A DNA stretch of 64,000 nucleotides from Nitrospira sp. BO4 (GTDB lineage Bacteria; Nitrospirota; Nitrospiria; Nitrospirales; Nitrospiraceae). The notes beneath the pieces are model-generated. The model did not search any database and was not told where the DNA came from. It worked only from the letters and a program-made list of their open reading frames with translations. The DNA lies in assembly GCA_030144965.1 (NCBI GenBank), contig JAMPUU010000006.1, positions 62,001 to 126,000 of the forward strand. The letters are read 5' to 3'. This document shows, piece after piece, positions 45,725 to 54,252 of this stretch; within the stretch, counting starts at the first letter, position 1, and each line of letters starts with the position of its first letter. The position numbers and the translations under genes are program-made.

Positions 45725-46555
45725 TCACCACACGCCCGCTTCTGCTTCTGAACAGGCCTTTGCCCGTGGAAGGACTTGATACGATACACCTCCGTCCTTC
45801 ATGGCCGGCTCATCCGAAGACAACATCGTCACCTGGAGCTTTTCATCGGTAAAGGCATCGTCACTGGTTCGCAACACTCCCTCGCGATTCAACATTTTGA
45901 CCGCATTTGTGCGCGAGACGATCGGAGGATACTGCCTGAATTGATCCGCCGATACATAGGGAGCCTGAATGGTCACCGGGCGGCGTTTGACATAGATAAA
46001 CTCACGCAAGTTGTCATCGAGGGGAGTCTTCAAGCTGACAACCACCGAGCTCGCTGCCGGAATAGCGGCGATCGAAAGGACATACAAGGGCTTCACGTCC
46101 GGCGGCGCTTCCCGGTTGCCCGAGGCCACCAAACTTGGAGCAGTCAAAACCTGCGTCCCCTGATTGATGGCGGGAGACCTCAGACCGACCCGGAGATTCG
46201 TGATGTCACGATCGGCCACATTTTCGAGCAACAGCTTGATCAAGACCCAGGCCTGCGGATCGGGCGCCTTGGCGCGACCGTTCGGAACAGGTTGCTCGTC
46301 ACGGCGGATGCTGCAGTTGGACACAAGGTTGCGCCTCTCGAAGAAATAGAGCGTATTCATCCCCTGCGGTTGGGATCCTCGTTCATACGTGTAGAAGGAC
46401 ACGCCGACGTGAATCATTGTCGGTCTGAACCAGGCTACGACCGTGGGGAGCACAAACGGCACAAATGCGGCGAAGAGGCCGAGGATGACGACCTTGTTGA
46501 GCACACTTTGCCGCCAGAACCAATTCCAGCTCTTCTTCAGCCATTCCATGAACAT
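45725..46555 (-). CDS. Hypothetical single-pass membrane protein
   Basis: 276 residues. A positively charged N-terminus (EWLKKSWNWFWRQ) and one helix (VVILGLFAAFVPFVLPTVVAWF, residues about 20-42) anchor it, with a large soluble domain outside. The domain looks beta-rich (VSFYTYERGSQPQ, VWVLIKLLLENVADRDITNLRVGL), as in immunoglobulin-like exported domains. I do not recognise the family. It converges on the flavoprotein gene with 54 bases between stops. Confidence 0.7.
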   Translation of the reverse strand: MFMEWLKKSWNWFWRQSVLNKVVILGLFAAFVPFVLPTVVAWFRPTMIHVGVSFYTYERGSQPQGMNTLYFFERRNLVSNCSIRRDEQPVPNGRAKAPDPQAWVLIKLLLENVADRDITNLRVGLRSPAINQGTQVLTAPSLVASGNREAPPDVKPLYVLSIAAIPAASSVVVSLKTPLDDNLREFIYVKRRPVTIQAPYVSADQFRQYPPIVSRTNAVKMLNREGVLRTSDDAFTDEKLQVTMLSSDEPAMKDGGVSYQVLPRAKACSEAEAGVW

Positions 46556-46753
46556 CTCGTCAAGTGTTGTAACACCTAGCGCATTCTAAAACATAGGTCT
46601 CTTGTCAGAGGTCTCGGGGAAACCGAACGCCACAAGGTAATTGCCTATCGGGGAACAGATGCGGAAACCGCCCCTGCGGAACCCTCTGGATATAACATCG
46701 CTCACACACCGGTCCATAGCCCATGCTATGCTGAACCGCTCGTGAGACTGGCT

Positions 46754-46975
46754 ATGGATAGGAAGTCTGAAGAAGGATCACAGCAGACGTTTCAGCGAAT
46801 TTCGATTCGATGGAAGGTCTTGCAGGCTCTCGGTGCCGTTCTCATCGCGCTTGGCCTTTTTATCGACTGGCCACCTCCCCAGGAAGCAAATCTGCCTGAC
46901 ACTTCCTCGTTCCTAATCATCCTAGGCGGGCTTCTCGGCGCGGCGGGGCTCCTCGCTGCATTCCGACACGAATAG
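46754..46975 (+). CDS. Small two-helix membrane protein, 73 residues
   Basis: After a charged start (DRKSEEGSQQTFQRI) there are two hydrophobic helices, VLQALGAVLIALGLFIDW and FLIILGGLLGAAGLLAAF, with an acidic-proline loop between. No strong ribosome-binding site is seen; a GTG four codons earlier is the alternative start. Hydropathy supports a real membrane protein; function unknown. Confidence 0.5.
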   Translation: MDRKSEEGSQQTFQRISIRWKVLQALGAVLIALGLFIDWPPPQEANLPDTSSFLIILGGLLGAAGLLAAFRHE

Positions 46976-47270
46976 CGCATACGTACAAAATAATTCGCTC
47001 CGAGTCAGGGCAGAACCGCTATGCCTCGTGTACGATCCTAGCTTGTCGCGCAGATAGACTTGCGCGCTGGTCGTAAACCACGCCTGGTCGGCCGGCTACG
47101 GACGGACCATGGACGGGCACGACTCTTCCCAGATGAGTGACTTAGCACACGTCAGTTCTGGACCCCTTAGGAGATCCCACGAGAATCCCGCAATAGACTT
47201 TGATAATAGAGTTCAAATTCGCGGAGGTCTCTTATGTGCTGATCGCTTCTTTGCGGGTCATAGGAACTAC

Positions 47271-47561
47271 CTAGCGAACTCCCACCTGGAGCTGAACCGC
47301 GCTCACGCCATATGGGCTCATGAAGGCAAGCACTTTGTCTCCCGGTTTAAACTGGGCACCGAGTTGCGTTTGTTGCGTGAGGTTCAGAATATGAAGCTGC
47401 CCTTTATCGTCTCGAACGACCATCGTTCCCGGAACACCGGCTGAAATCGATACCACTTCTCCTTGCACGGGCGGAGCTGCCAGTGCGGAATTGGGTAGGC
47501 TGGCCATTGTCGTGGCCAGTAATATGAAACCGCTTAGCGTTCTGCTTATAAGTCGTGACAT
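47271..47561 (-). CDS. Exported small beta-domain protein
   Basis: 96 residues from the ATG at 47561, five bases after GAGGAAGG. A signal peptide (SGFILLATTMASLPNSALA) is followed by a small beta-barrel-like domain: VQGEVVSISAGVPGTMVVRD, GQLHILNLTQQTQLG and FKPGDKVLAFMSPYG. It resembles OB-fold-like periplasmic proteins, but no family name can be given. About 290 bases on either side have no gene. Confidence 0.75.
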   Translation of the reverse strand: MSRLISRTLSGFILLATTMASLPNSALAAPPVQGEVVSISAGVPGTMVVRDDKGQLHILNLTQQTQLGAQFKPGDKVLAFMSPYGVSAVQLQVGVR

Positions 47562-47895
47562 GGCAACCTTCCTCTCCGGTGGTGACAGCCCGTCCCACGC
47601 AAGCAGCATACGTGCTCTCGGTTTGAACACTCCTCGATGATTGTACCAGGATGTTTGTCACTCCGGCACACGAGAGCATGGAGATGTCCGTGCTCGACTC
47701 CTTTCGATTCACTATAACAAACTCTAAAACCGCACCAGACCGAATCGGAGGAAGTCGACCGTTGAAGAGTCTGGTTCATCGTCCGATTTATACATATGGA
47801 CGTTGAAACCGGCATATGTGCCGGGAGACAATTGGCCGGACGGGATTGTGCGTTAACGATCTGGATATGTACGGACGAGCCTCGTACAGACTCAC
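47562..47895. other. Intergenic region upstream of the exported small protein and YprB-like gene
   Basis: Divergent promoter region of about 330 bases. Short ORFs seen on both strands lack ribosome-binding sites. I see no strong hairpin or repeat. Confidence 0.4.
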
Positions 47896-48642
47896 ATGAT
47901 TACATCCACCTTTTGTTTGCTTCCGGGAATAGGGCGCACGAGCGAACGGCGGCTGTGGCTGGAAGGGATCGACACCTGGTCGCATTTTCTCGCGGCCTCC
48001 TCCATTCGAGGCATCAGCGCAGGCCGGAAGGCGTTGTATGACGAAGGTGTCGCCGAAGCGCATGCTCATTATTCTCAAGACGATGCGCGCTACTTCGGCG
48101 TGATCTTGCCTCAGCGGGAGCAGTGGCGGCTCTATGAATGGCTTCGTGACCGCGCCGTGTATCTGGATATCGAAACGGATTCGTTCGGACAAATCACCGT
48201 CGTGGGGTTATACGCCCATGGTCGCTTCACCTCATTCGTTCGAGGTGAGTCGCTGGACCAGCGGCAACTTGGGGAAGAATTGTCGCAATACGATCTACTG
48301 GTAACGTTTTGCGGGACGACGTTTGATGTGCCGATGCTGCTCACGCACTATCCCGGCCTTCCCCTGAACCAACCTCATATTGACCTTTGCTTTGTTGGCC
48401 GGCAGCTTGGATACCGAGGGGGACTGAAGGCGATTGAGGCGCAACTGGACATTGCTCGCGCGGCAGATCTGCACGGCTTGGATGGTCATGATGCGGTCCT
48501 GCTGTGGAATCGATGGCGGCACTCCCATGATGAGGCCGCCAGAGAGCGGCTGCTCGGCTATAATGAAGCGGATTGCGTGAATTTGGAGCGGCTGGCCGAC
48601 ATCTTCTACTCCGAGATGGTCCGCCGGTTAAAAGGCTGTTGA
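47896..48642 (+). CDS. YprB-like ribonuclease H-fold exonuclease
   Basis: 248 residues. A helix-hairpin-helix-like start (CLLPGIGRTSERRLWLEGI) is followed by the RNase H-like domain: AVYLDIETDSFGQITVVGLY, LLVTFCGTTFDVPML, HIDLCFVGRQLGYRGGLKAIE and LGYNEADCVNLERLADI. The DxE, D and D of a DEDD exonuclease are all visible. YprB-type proteins act in DNA repair or RNA processing. It converges on the antiporter remnant. Confidence 0.88.
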   Translation: MITSTFCLLPGIGRTSERRLWLEGIDTWSHFLAASSIRGISAGRKALYDEGVAEAHAHYSQDDARYFGVILPQREQWRLYEWLRDRAVYLDIETDSFGQITVVGLYAHGRFTSFVRGESLDQRQLGEELSQYDLLVTFCGTTFDVPMLLTHYPGLPLNQPHIDLCFVGRQLGYRGGLKAIEAQLDIARAADLHGLDGHDAVLLWNRWRHSHDEAARERLLGYNEADCVNLERLADIFYSEMVRRLKGC

Positions 48643-48643
48643 C

Positions 48644-48918
48644 CTACGCATCGACCTGCGCGCCGGTCACCACAAAGAAAAATGGCACCAGGAACGCCAT
48701 CATTAGGTGACAGTTGGTGCTCCAGCGTATGACGCTGTTGGCTTTCGGCGACCACCATCCCGGCCAGAAACGCCTCAATGATCGCGGCCAGGCCGATCCT
48801 TGGCCGCAATCTCGCCGACCACAGCAGGGAGCGTGAGCCGCCCGACGACTTCCGCACCGACCTGCGCAGCCACAAACACGATGAAGAGGGTAAAGAGGAT
48901 GTCCGTCAGGTCATGCAT
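48644..48918 (-). pseudogene. Remnant of a CPA2 cation:proton antiporter (KefB-like)
   Basis: In the first frame from 48918 the text MHDLTDILFTLFIVFVAAQV and LTLPAVVGEIAAK is the N-terminus of a CPA2 antiporter (normally PAVVGEILAG). It then jumps to GLAAIIEAFLAGMVVAES, a motif normally about 200 residues later, and after a further frame change to MAFLVPFFFVVTGAQVDA and a stop. So at least one large internal deletion and a frameshift have occurred. The upstream zinc-ribbon gene stop overlaps its ATG (TGATG). Confidence 0.8.
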
Positions 48919-49343
48919 CACACGCTCGAGGTCTGCTGAAGCCGAGCCATCATGACCCTGGCCCGAGTGTCGAGGCTGACAAGGATCTCATGGAGGCTAA
49001 AGAGCAGGATGGCGCCTTCGCACATCATCCGCCACACCAGATTTCCAACCAGTAAAACCATGATCCCTCCAAAGCGGGTGAGGATCGGGTCCGCCTCATA
49101 CCCCCCGCTCAACGTTTCGGGTGACAGGATCGATATGACCCCTGCCGCAGTGATGAAGCAGGCTCCCACGATATACACCACCTTAATGAGATGTGGTGTC
49201 ACCAATTCGCGAAAGGCAAAATACCCCCCGTAGAAACTGGTGTACACCACAGGCCGAACCGGCTGTGGGGCAAATGGATGCGCGCACACCGAACATTTCG
49301 TGGCGGAGACATCGTTTTCCGTCAAACATTCGGGACATTTCAT
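48918..49343 (-). CDS. Zinc-ribbon plus DUF4282-like membrane protein
   Basis: 141 residues. An N-terminal zinc ribbon (CPEC and CSVC) is followed by two membrane helices in a DUF4282-like arrangement: LVTPHLIKVVYIVGACFIT and a second helix GGIMVLLVGNLVWRM, ending with a helical ILLFSLHEILVSL. The family function is unknown. The stop overlaps the start of the antiporter remnant. Confidence 0.75.
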   Translation of the reverse strand: MKCPECLTENDVSATKCSVCAHPFAPQPVRPVVYTSFYGGYFAFRELVTPHLIKVVYIVGACFITAAGVISILSPETLSGGYEADPILTRFGGIMVLLVGNLVWRMMCEGAILLFSLHEILVSLDTRARVMMARLQQTSSV

Positions 49344-49558
49344 ATCTACTCCTTCCGGTCGACAGTGGATGGATGCGCGGAGCCTCGAGTGAGGTCCGCC
49401 TCGCTAGACGCTTTCCACATACTCGCTCCCAGCCGGTTCTTTTGCAAACCCTCGATATCCATCCGCTGGTTATTCTCGCCTCATGGAGCGGCTCACTGTC
49501 GAAGACACCCGAGATATCACTTAGAGAGTTTGAATGTTGCAACTCGCGAGGTCGCTCC

Positions 49559-49948
49559 CTAGCTGCGGCCGCCCTTGCACCCTGAATCCGGCGACAGCTG
49601 TGCCCGCACGACATCCAGCAACATCTGCCGACTGAATGGCTTTTGCAGCGTCATATGGGCTCCCAGATACGCGGCGACTTGGAGATAGTTCCAGTCCCCG
49701 ATTCCGCCGGACATGGCGATAATCTTGGCAGTGAGGCAGGTACGGCGGAGTTGCCTGATCAGTTCCAAACCGTCCATCCCGGGCATCAGGAGATCGACGA
49801 GCACGAGATCGACAGGCTCTTCGCGTAAGAGGCGGAGCCCTTCGTGCCCATCGGCGGCTGTCAGGACAGAATAGCCCTCAATTTCCAAGGCCTGTTGAAC
49901 ATGTCGCCGCACTTCTGGTTCGTCTTCAATCACGAGCACTCTCTGCAT
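49559..49948 (-). CDS. Single-domain response regulator (duplication copy 1)
   Basis: 129 residues from the ATG at 49948, preceded by AAAAGGGG. A complete receiver domain: acidic pair in VLVIEDEPE, phosphoacceptor Asp in LVLVDLLMPGMDG, Thr/Ser in IIAMSGG and Lys in LQKPFS. No output domain, so it signals by protein contact like CheY or Spo0F. Together with the small secreted protein upstream (50123-50419) it forms a unit duplicated at 51934-52687. Confidence 0.92.
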   Translation of the reverse strand: MQRVLVIEDEPEVRRHVQQALEIEGYSVLTAADGHEGLRLLREEPVDLVLVDLLMPGMDGLELIRQLRRTCLTAKIIAMSGGIGDWNYLQVAAYLGAHMTLQKPFSRQMLLDVVRAQLSPDSGCKGGRS

Positions 49949-50122
49949 GATAGACCCCTTTTCACAGTCTCGAGGCCGACCGGTCAATCCCTCGGCTACA
50001 GCGGCAGATCAATCGCCGCTCGCGAATCCCTCAATCTCGCGCACACGGGAACACCGGACATGGCGGTAACATCTCTGGCCAAAGGCCCGATGGCCGATGC
50101 TCACATGGAGGCTGGCGTGAGA

Positions 50123-50419
50123 TTACGTCAGGGGCGGATGGAAGACCGAGGTGGCCAATACAGGCAGATGGGGAATTGGATGCCCGTCGACACGGAGACA
50201 CAGGGCACTGAAGGGACGGAGTTCAGGTACCGGAGGGAGTACCGAGAAATCTTCAGAAACCGATCCGGCAAGCATGTCCGAGGTCGTCAACAGACTGAGC
50301 AGAGTCACCGGGGCACCGAGCATCTGCGCGAGCACACAGACACAGAGTAAAAGGCTGAGGCACACCGTAACCTGTGGATGATCGATGAAGTCTGTGGCGC
50401 CGCTGATGTTCCGTAACAC
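50123..50419 (-). CDS. Small exported protein, family copy 1
   Basis: A hydrophobic segment (LSLLLCVCVLAQMLGAP) is followed by TLLSLLTTSDMLAG and a conserved tail PELRPFSAL, LRVDGHPIPHLPVLA and VFHPPLT. The start is uncertain; the GTG at 50419 is my guess, since longer frames lack a site. About 75% identical over the last 75 residues to the protein at 52406-52687. Hydrophobic N-terminus suggests export or anchoring; function unknown. Confidence 0.65.
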   Translation of the reverse strand: MLRNISGATDFIDHPQVTVCLSLLLCVCVLAQMLGAPVTLLSLLTTSDMLAGSVSEDFSVLPPVPELRPFSALCLRVDGHPIPHLPVLATSVFHPPLT

Positions 50420-50543
50420 GTCGTTCGTCTTTCTCGGTGGAGGGCTCTCGCCCAGGAGGTACCAGGAAGAGAAAATATCAGTAGAGAGCACCCTGATAGG
50501 CTGTCGACGATGCGACTTGCTTCGACGAGTTATCGTGTATCTT

Positions 50544-50720
50544 ATGAAGGATGGCAAGTCAAGAGGCGTCTCCCCTGCCGCGATCCTGGACGACTCAAAG
50601 TCGCTGGCGAATATGGGTAGCTCTACGCCTCAGCAAGCCGTCCTTGCCTGGCACGATTTTCCGCCAACCAAAAGCGGCAGACAGAACGGCCCCGCGTGCC
50701 CGACAGGATCATCAAAGTGA
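50544..50720 (+). CDS. Possible small protein, 58 residues
   Basis: Reads MKDGKSRGVSPAAILDDS, then PQQAVLAWHDFPPTKSG, and ends right before the strong hairpin at 50729-50759, which would make a natural terminator. There is no clear ribosome-binding site. Other frames in the area are also open, so confidence is low. Confidence 0.3.
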   Translation: MKDGKSRGVSPAAILDDSKSLANMGSSTPQQAVLAWHDFPPTKSGRQNGPACPTGSSK

Positions 50721-50728
50721 TTCGCGCG

Positions 50729-50759
50729 GCCGGCAACGGTTTGCTCTACCGTTGCCGGC
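50729..50759. terminator. Perfect 12-base hairpin
   Basis: Arms GCCGGCAACGGT and ACCGTTGCCGGC pair perfectly around a seven-base loop. No U-tract on the plus strand. It separates the possible 58-residue gene from the minus-strand secreted protein gene and could end either transcript. The rest of 50760-50993 shows no gene. Confidence 0.6.
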
Positions 50760-50993
50760 ACCCATCGTTACGAAATCGTGCGGGTGGCGCGATCATGTTT
50801 GGATGATCCGCTTGCACGACCCGACAAGAGGCAGCTATCTCAGTGACGGCTCACGATGCAATTCCTTCAGCATCGGCTCGCCTTCCCCTCGGCTCCCCCA
50901 CCAGGGATCGGGTCTCTGTGAATGGCCATTCACACTATCGAGTGACTCCGCATACAATCCATATGTTATGGGAACCTGAACAGACCGTGTGAG

Positions 50994-51323
50994 CTAGGGA
51001 AGCTGCACCACCGTAACCGTCCAGTGCGCATTGCTCGAGATTTTGAGAGAGTAGGTCCCGCCTTTCGCGTGATACGTCGCGCCGGCAGCATCGCCGGTCG
51101 AATTCCCCAGCGCCTCCAGCTGTTGTCCCTGAGCATCGAGAAGAAAGAGCGAGAAATCATTCGTGGCTGTCCACCGCACCTCCCAACCGTCTTTCACGGT
51201 GAACGGCCGCGTCGTCCGCGATCCGTTTGCAGTGAGTTCCTGGATGATTTGTTCCTCCGCGGCGAACACCAAGCCGGCGAGCAGCAGCGAACCACACATC
51301 ACAACGCTCATCAATCGATACAT
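50994..51323 (-). CDS. Small exported beta protein, family with 56168-56479 (copy 1)
   Basis: 109 residues from the ATG at 51323, five bases after AGGAGGG. Signal peptide MSVVMCGSLLLAGLVFA, then a compact beta domain: EEQIIQELTANGS, FTVKDGWEVRWTATND, FLLDAQGQQ and GGTYSLKISSNAHWTVTVVQ. The paralogue at 56168 shares the same layout. Likely periplasmic; the fold looks like a small beta-sandwich for ligand binding. Confidence 0.8.
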   Translation of the reverse strand: MYRLMSVVMCGSLLLAGLVFAAEEQIIQELTANGSRTTRPFTVKDGWEVRWTATNDFSLFLLDAQGQQLEALGNSTGDAAGATYHAKGGTYSLKISSNAHWTVTVVQLP

Positions 51324-51505
51324 GGTATCCCTCCTTTTGTTCGGCGCGGATCCAATCACAACATGTTACATCCGGGCACCGCGGGAGCACCAGCTGTCCC
51401 GCGACTGAACTTCTAGTGGGCACTTGGTCCGATAAGGTGATCTGTGGGCATACATACTTGTCAGTGTTGCAGTAGGAGTGCAGAGCATTTCGGCACGCGA
51501 CTTTG

Positions 51506-51937
51506 CTAGGGAACAGCCATCACGGGAATCGACGGATCAACCGCTAGCCAGATGTCGACATACTTCTCTGACAGCGTGAGAGCCAAATCTGACCGATACA
51601 GCGTGTGATCTAACTCCATCGAGATGACATGAAACATCGCGAGGTAGGCAGATTTGAGTGCAAGCGGCACATCGTGTGCGACGGCCTCCTCTCGACTTCG
51701 AAGGAGTCGCGCCCGATACTCATCGACGGCCTTGATGGCCACGAGCAGTTCCCTCTTGAGTTCAATCAGCTGTCCAGTGTCGCGTGAAGAACCCTTTCCC
51801 CTCGTCGCTCGAAAGTCTTGAACCCGTTGCTTATGGTCGGCGTAGTCCGCCACGAGGCTGAGCAGTGTGTCCGGTTCACCTGCCACCGCAAAAACAGGGG
51901 AAGTCAGAATCACGAGCAGTGCCAACAAGCATCTCAT
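51506..51937 (-). CDS. Exported helical protein, 143 residues
   Basis: A signal peptide (CLLALLVILTSPVFAVAG) precedes a helical body with DYADHKQRVQDFRATRGK and LIELKRELLVAIKAVDEYRARL, ending DIWLAVDPSIPVM. GAGGAG lies nine bases before the ATG. The start overlaps the in-frame end of the decayed response-regulator copy (ATGA), so it once was, or still is, translationally coupled to it. No known family. Confidence 0.75.
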   Translation of the reverse strand: MRCLLALLVILTSPVFAVAGEPDTLLSLVADYADHKQRVQDFRATRGKGSSRDTGQLIELKRELLVAIKAVDEYRARLLRSREEAVAHDVPLALKSAYLAMFHVISMELDHTLYRSDLALTLSEKYVDIWLAVDPSIPVMAVP

Positions 51938-52242
51938 TCGTATCGTTTCTCCTCAACGTGGTTGTCTCTCACACCGACAGGACTGGACGACGCCGGTTGC
52001 GCACGCACGACCTCCAAGAGTTCCTGCCGACTGAATGGTTTCTGGAGCGTCGTATGAACGCCCTGATACACCGCGAGATGCTCTCAGTCCCCGATACCTC
52101 CGGCCATGGCGATAATCTTCGCCCTCAGATGGGTGTGGTGGAGCATTCGAATCAGATCCAATCTGTCCATACCCGGGGTGCGGAGTTCAACCAGTACGAG
52201 ATTCACGGGTTCCTCACGAAAAAGACGGAGCCCTCGCTGCAT
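51934..52242 (-). pseudogene. Decayed response-regulator copy (duplication copy 2)
   Basis: Starts MQR like copy 1 and keeps GAGGTG as ribosome-binding site, but lacks about 35 codons that contained the acidic pair. It continues GLRLFREEPVNLVLVELRTPG, where the phosphoacceptor Asp is Glu, and IIAMAGGIGD, then a TGA where copy 1 has TGG. Beyond it the frame resumes with TLQKPFSRQELLEVVRAQ. An internal deletion plus a nonsense codon make it non-functional as a receiver. Confidence 0.85.
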
Positions 52243-52405
52243 AATGCACCTCACTTGATAATTTGAAGCCCCGACCGTTGCCCGAGTGACGGCCTGTTGA
52301 TCGCCGCTCACAAGCCCCTTCATCTCGACACTGAGCGCATCGAACATGGCGGGATCGTCACGGCCAGGAGCCCGGTCGCCGATACACGTCTTGTGCGGAG
52401 TGAGA

Positions 52406-52687
52406 TTAGGTCAAGGGCGGATGGAAGACGGACGCGGCCAACACCGGCAGATGGGGAATCGTATGTCCGTCGACACGGAGGTGTAGGGCGCTGAAGGGAC
52501 GGAGCTCAGGCACTTGGGGAAGCATCGAGGGATCTTCGGAACCTGATTCCGCGAGCACATCGGAGGTCGTCAACAGACTCAGGAGCGTCATCGGCATGCC
52601 GACCACCTGCGCCAGCACACAGACACAGAGAAAGAGTGCGATCCACCTTGAACTCGTTCTCTGACCAATCGACGTCAGGGTCTTCAC
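52406..52687 (-). CDS. Small exported protein, family copy 2
   Basis: Hydrophobic start (WIALFLCVCVLAQVVGMP), then TLLSLLTTSDVLAE and a tail nearly identical to copy 1: PELRPFSAL, LRVDGHTIPHLPVLA and VFHPPLT. The start (GTG at 52687) is uncertain. It precedes the response-regulator copy 2 by about 160 bases, the same order as in copy 1. The coding frame is intact, unlike its neighbour, suggesting selection on this product. Confidence 0.6.
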   Translation of the reverse strand: MKTLTSIGQRTSSRWIALFLCVCVLAQVVGMPMTLLSLLTTSDVLAESGSEDPSMLPQVPELRPFSALHLRVDGHTIPHLPVLAASVFHPPLT

Positions 52688-52937
52688 ACCTGATATATAT
52701 CTGGATAGAAGAAAATATTCACCAAGAATATCCCGTTCACAGGCATTCTCAATGGAACGAGAGAGTAGTGGAGTGGCTTCTCGAGAAGCGATGGGGCTAT
52801 GTGTTGGGGAATCACCGATCAACAAATGTCGCGGTGAGGTTCTAGGCCCTCATGGGTGGAGTCCGAACAGAGTAAGGAGATGATCACAACTTGACGAAAT
52901 CTAACTGCGCCCCGCTTTCATCCGGGCACATCTTCCA

Positions 52938-53108
52938 TCATATTTTGATACGAGGAACAAAGCACTTGAGCACGCCCATGAACAGATGTGCCATCCTGAT
53001 TCTCTCGTTGGTTCTGTCAGAGTAGAGCCCTTGAGCCCCTGTGGAACGCCGTGAGTCGCAGTGCTGTCGTTGAGGGAATAGCTGCTTGACTGGTGCAATG
53101 GCCATCGA
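52938..53108 (-). CDS. Possible small protein, 56 residues
   Basis: An ATG at 53108 has ACGGAGG five bases upstream. The peptide (MAIAPVKQLFPQRQHCDSRR to FVPRIKI) is basic and unlike known proteins. The good ribosome-binding site is the only support. Flanking DNA from 52688 to 53220 shows nothing else. Confidence 0.3.
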   Translation of the reverse strand, partial: SMAIAPVKQLFPQRQHCDSRRSTGAQGLYSDRTNERIRMAHLFMGVLKCFVPRIKI

Positions 53109-53220
53109 GACCTCCGTATGCTGAGGAGTAGAGAGTACGACCGTCATTCTAGTCAATGATCGCTTAGTGTGAACCTAGTAACAATCCCAGTGAGTCACAG
53201 AGAAGGCTCTAGATCACCAC

Positions 53221-53547
53221 TCACTCCGGAAGGCCTGGTGGGACTGGTGCCTGACCCCCTACCCTGAGCCGTACCTTTCCTTCAGGATTGCGCTGTTCTC
53301 TCGACGGCGACACGACTGGGCTCTTGCGCAGCGCCTTAGCATTCTCCCTTTCGAATACGTCGCCAGCTCCCTGCTGTTGGTTGTCCAGCCGAGACGAATC
53401 ATCGCTCGCTTGCTGAGGCATCTGTTTGTGATTGAGCTTGGCACCCTTCGCTTCGTATGGTCCCAGCGACCCTTCCGCGAGTGAACTGAACCCCGCCACG
53501 CTGATCGCAAGCATGAGCACATAGGGAGGATGGTTCCGTCGTCGCAT
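53221..53547 (-). CDS. Exported low-complexity hydrophilic protein, 108 residues
   Basis: ATG at 53547 follows AAGGAGAAACGT. A signal peptide (HPPYVLMLAISVAGFSSLAEG) leads to a Gln/Ser/Arg-rich hydrophilic region with no cysteines, ending in GGQAPVPPGLPE. Probably periplasmic or surface-exposed and disordered. No family recognised. Confidence 0.65.
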   Translation of the reverse strand: MRRRNHPPYVLMLAISVAGFSSLAEGSLGPYEAKGAKLNHKQMPQQASDDSSRLDNQQQGAGDVFERENAKALRKSPVVSPSREQRNPEGKVRLRVGGQAPVPPGLPE

Positions 53548-54063
53548 ACGTTTCTCCTTGTGAAGGATTTTCACCAAGCATAGTGGACCTCGCGGGGCTG
53601 GCGTACTAGGAAAGCACATAGGGAGGAGAGCAGCGAGCCGGCATTGGATGTTGGATTATGGGAAAGGCACAGCCTGGTCAGAGTGACATCCGAATCCTAT
53701 GAATTTATGAGAAGTAGCCTGTGGCGGCCGGCGCGGGAGGAGCCTGAGGGACTATGAAACCGTTTGCTCGGAAAGATACACGGATAAGATAATGAGAATG
53801 AGTCCACCGATTGCTGCGAACTTATAAATACGGTCGTTGGGAGGAATTGTCAGGGTCATCGGAAACTAGACGTATAGCCAACTACCGATGTAAGGCTAGG
53901 GCAACCGTCGGAAGGTGTCAAGGAGCCATTACGAGACTGTCCCGCCACTTTAGAAATGTCCGTTGCATCGAGTGACCTCTTTGGTGAGAGGCCGGAGTAT
54001 TACTTGGTGACTCGCGATCGAATAGTTAGCAAGCGCAGAGAAGTGCTCACGGGTATACCGGCG
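53548..54063. other. Gene-poor stretch
   Basis: About 515 bases without a supported gene. Reading frames on both strands lack ribosome-binding sites and read as random sequence. No clear repeat or terminator is seen. Confidence 0.5.
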
Positions 54064-54252
54064 TCAGTACGCGGGCGATTGAGGACCCCAGCGCAAACCA
54101 GCGAGATCCGGATCTTCCCCCTCGACCGTCGGGCTCCGGTTTACCTTGTTGGCCTGACGTTGCGCGCGCCGCTCTTCCTTCGTCCGCTGCTTCTGTTGAC
54201 GTGCTCGTTCGCGTTCACGTTTGCCGCTGGTAGTTTTTCCTGGTCCTCCGAT
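54064..54252 (-). CDS. Small basic protein, probable non-ATG (ATC) start or start-loss
   Basis: 62 codons reading GKTTSGKRERERARQQKQ, then KEERRAQRQANK, and ending EDPDLAGLRWGPQSPAY. The charged helix with the EDPDLAG end is a recurring small bacterial protein in my experience. AAGGAGG stands five to eight bases before two consecutive ATC codons at 54255 and 54252 and no ATG, GTG or TTG is available. Either initiation uses ATC or the ATG has been lost by mutation. Confidence 0.55.
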   Translation of the reverse strand: MGGPGKTTSGKRERERARQQKQRTKEERRAQRQANKVNRSPTVEGEDPDLAGLRWGPQSPAY

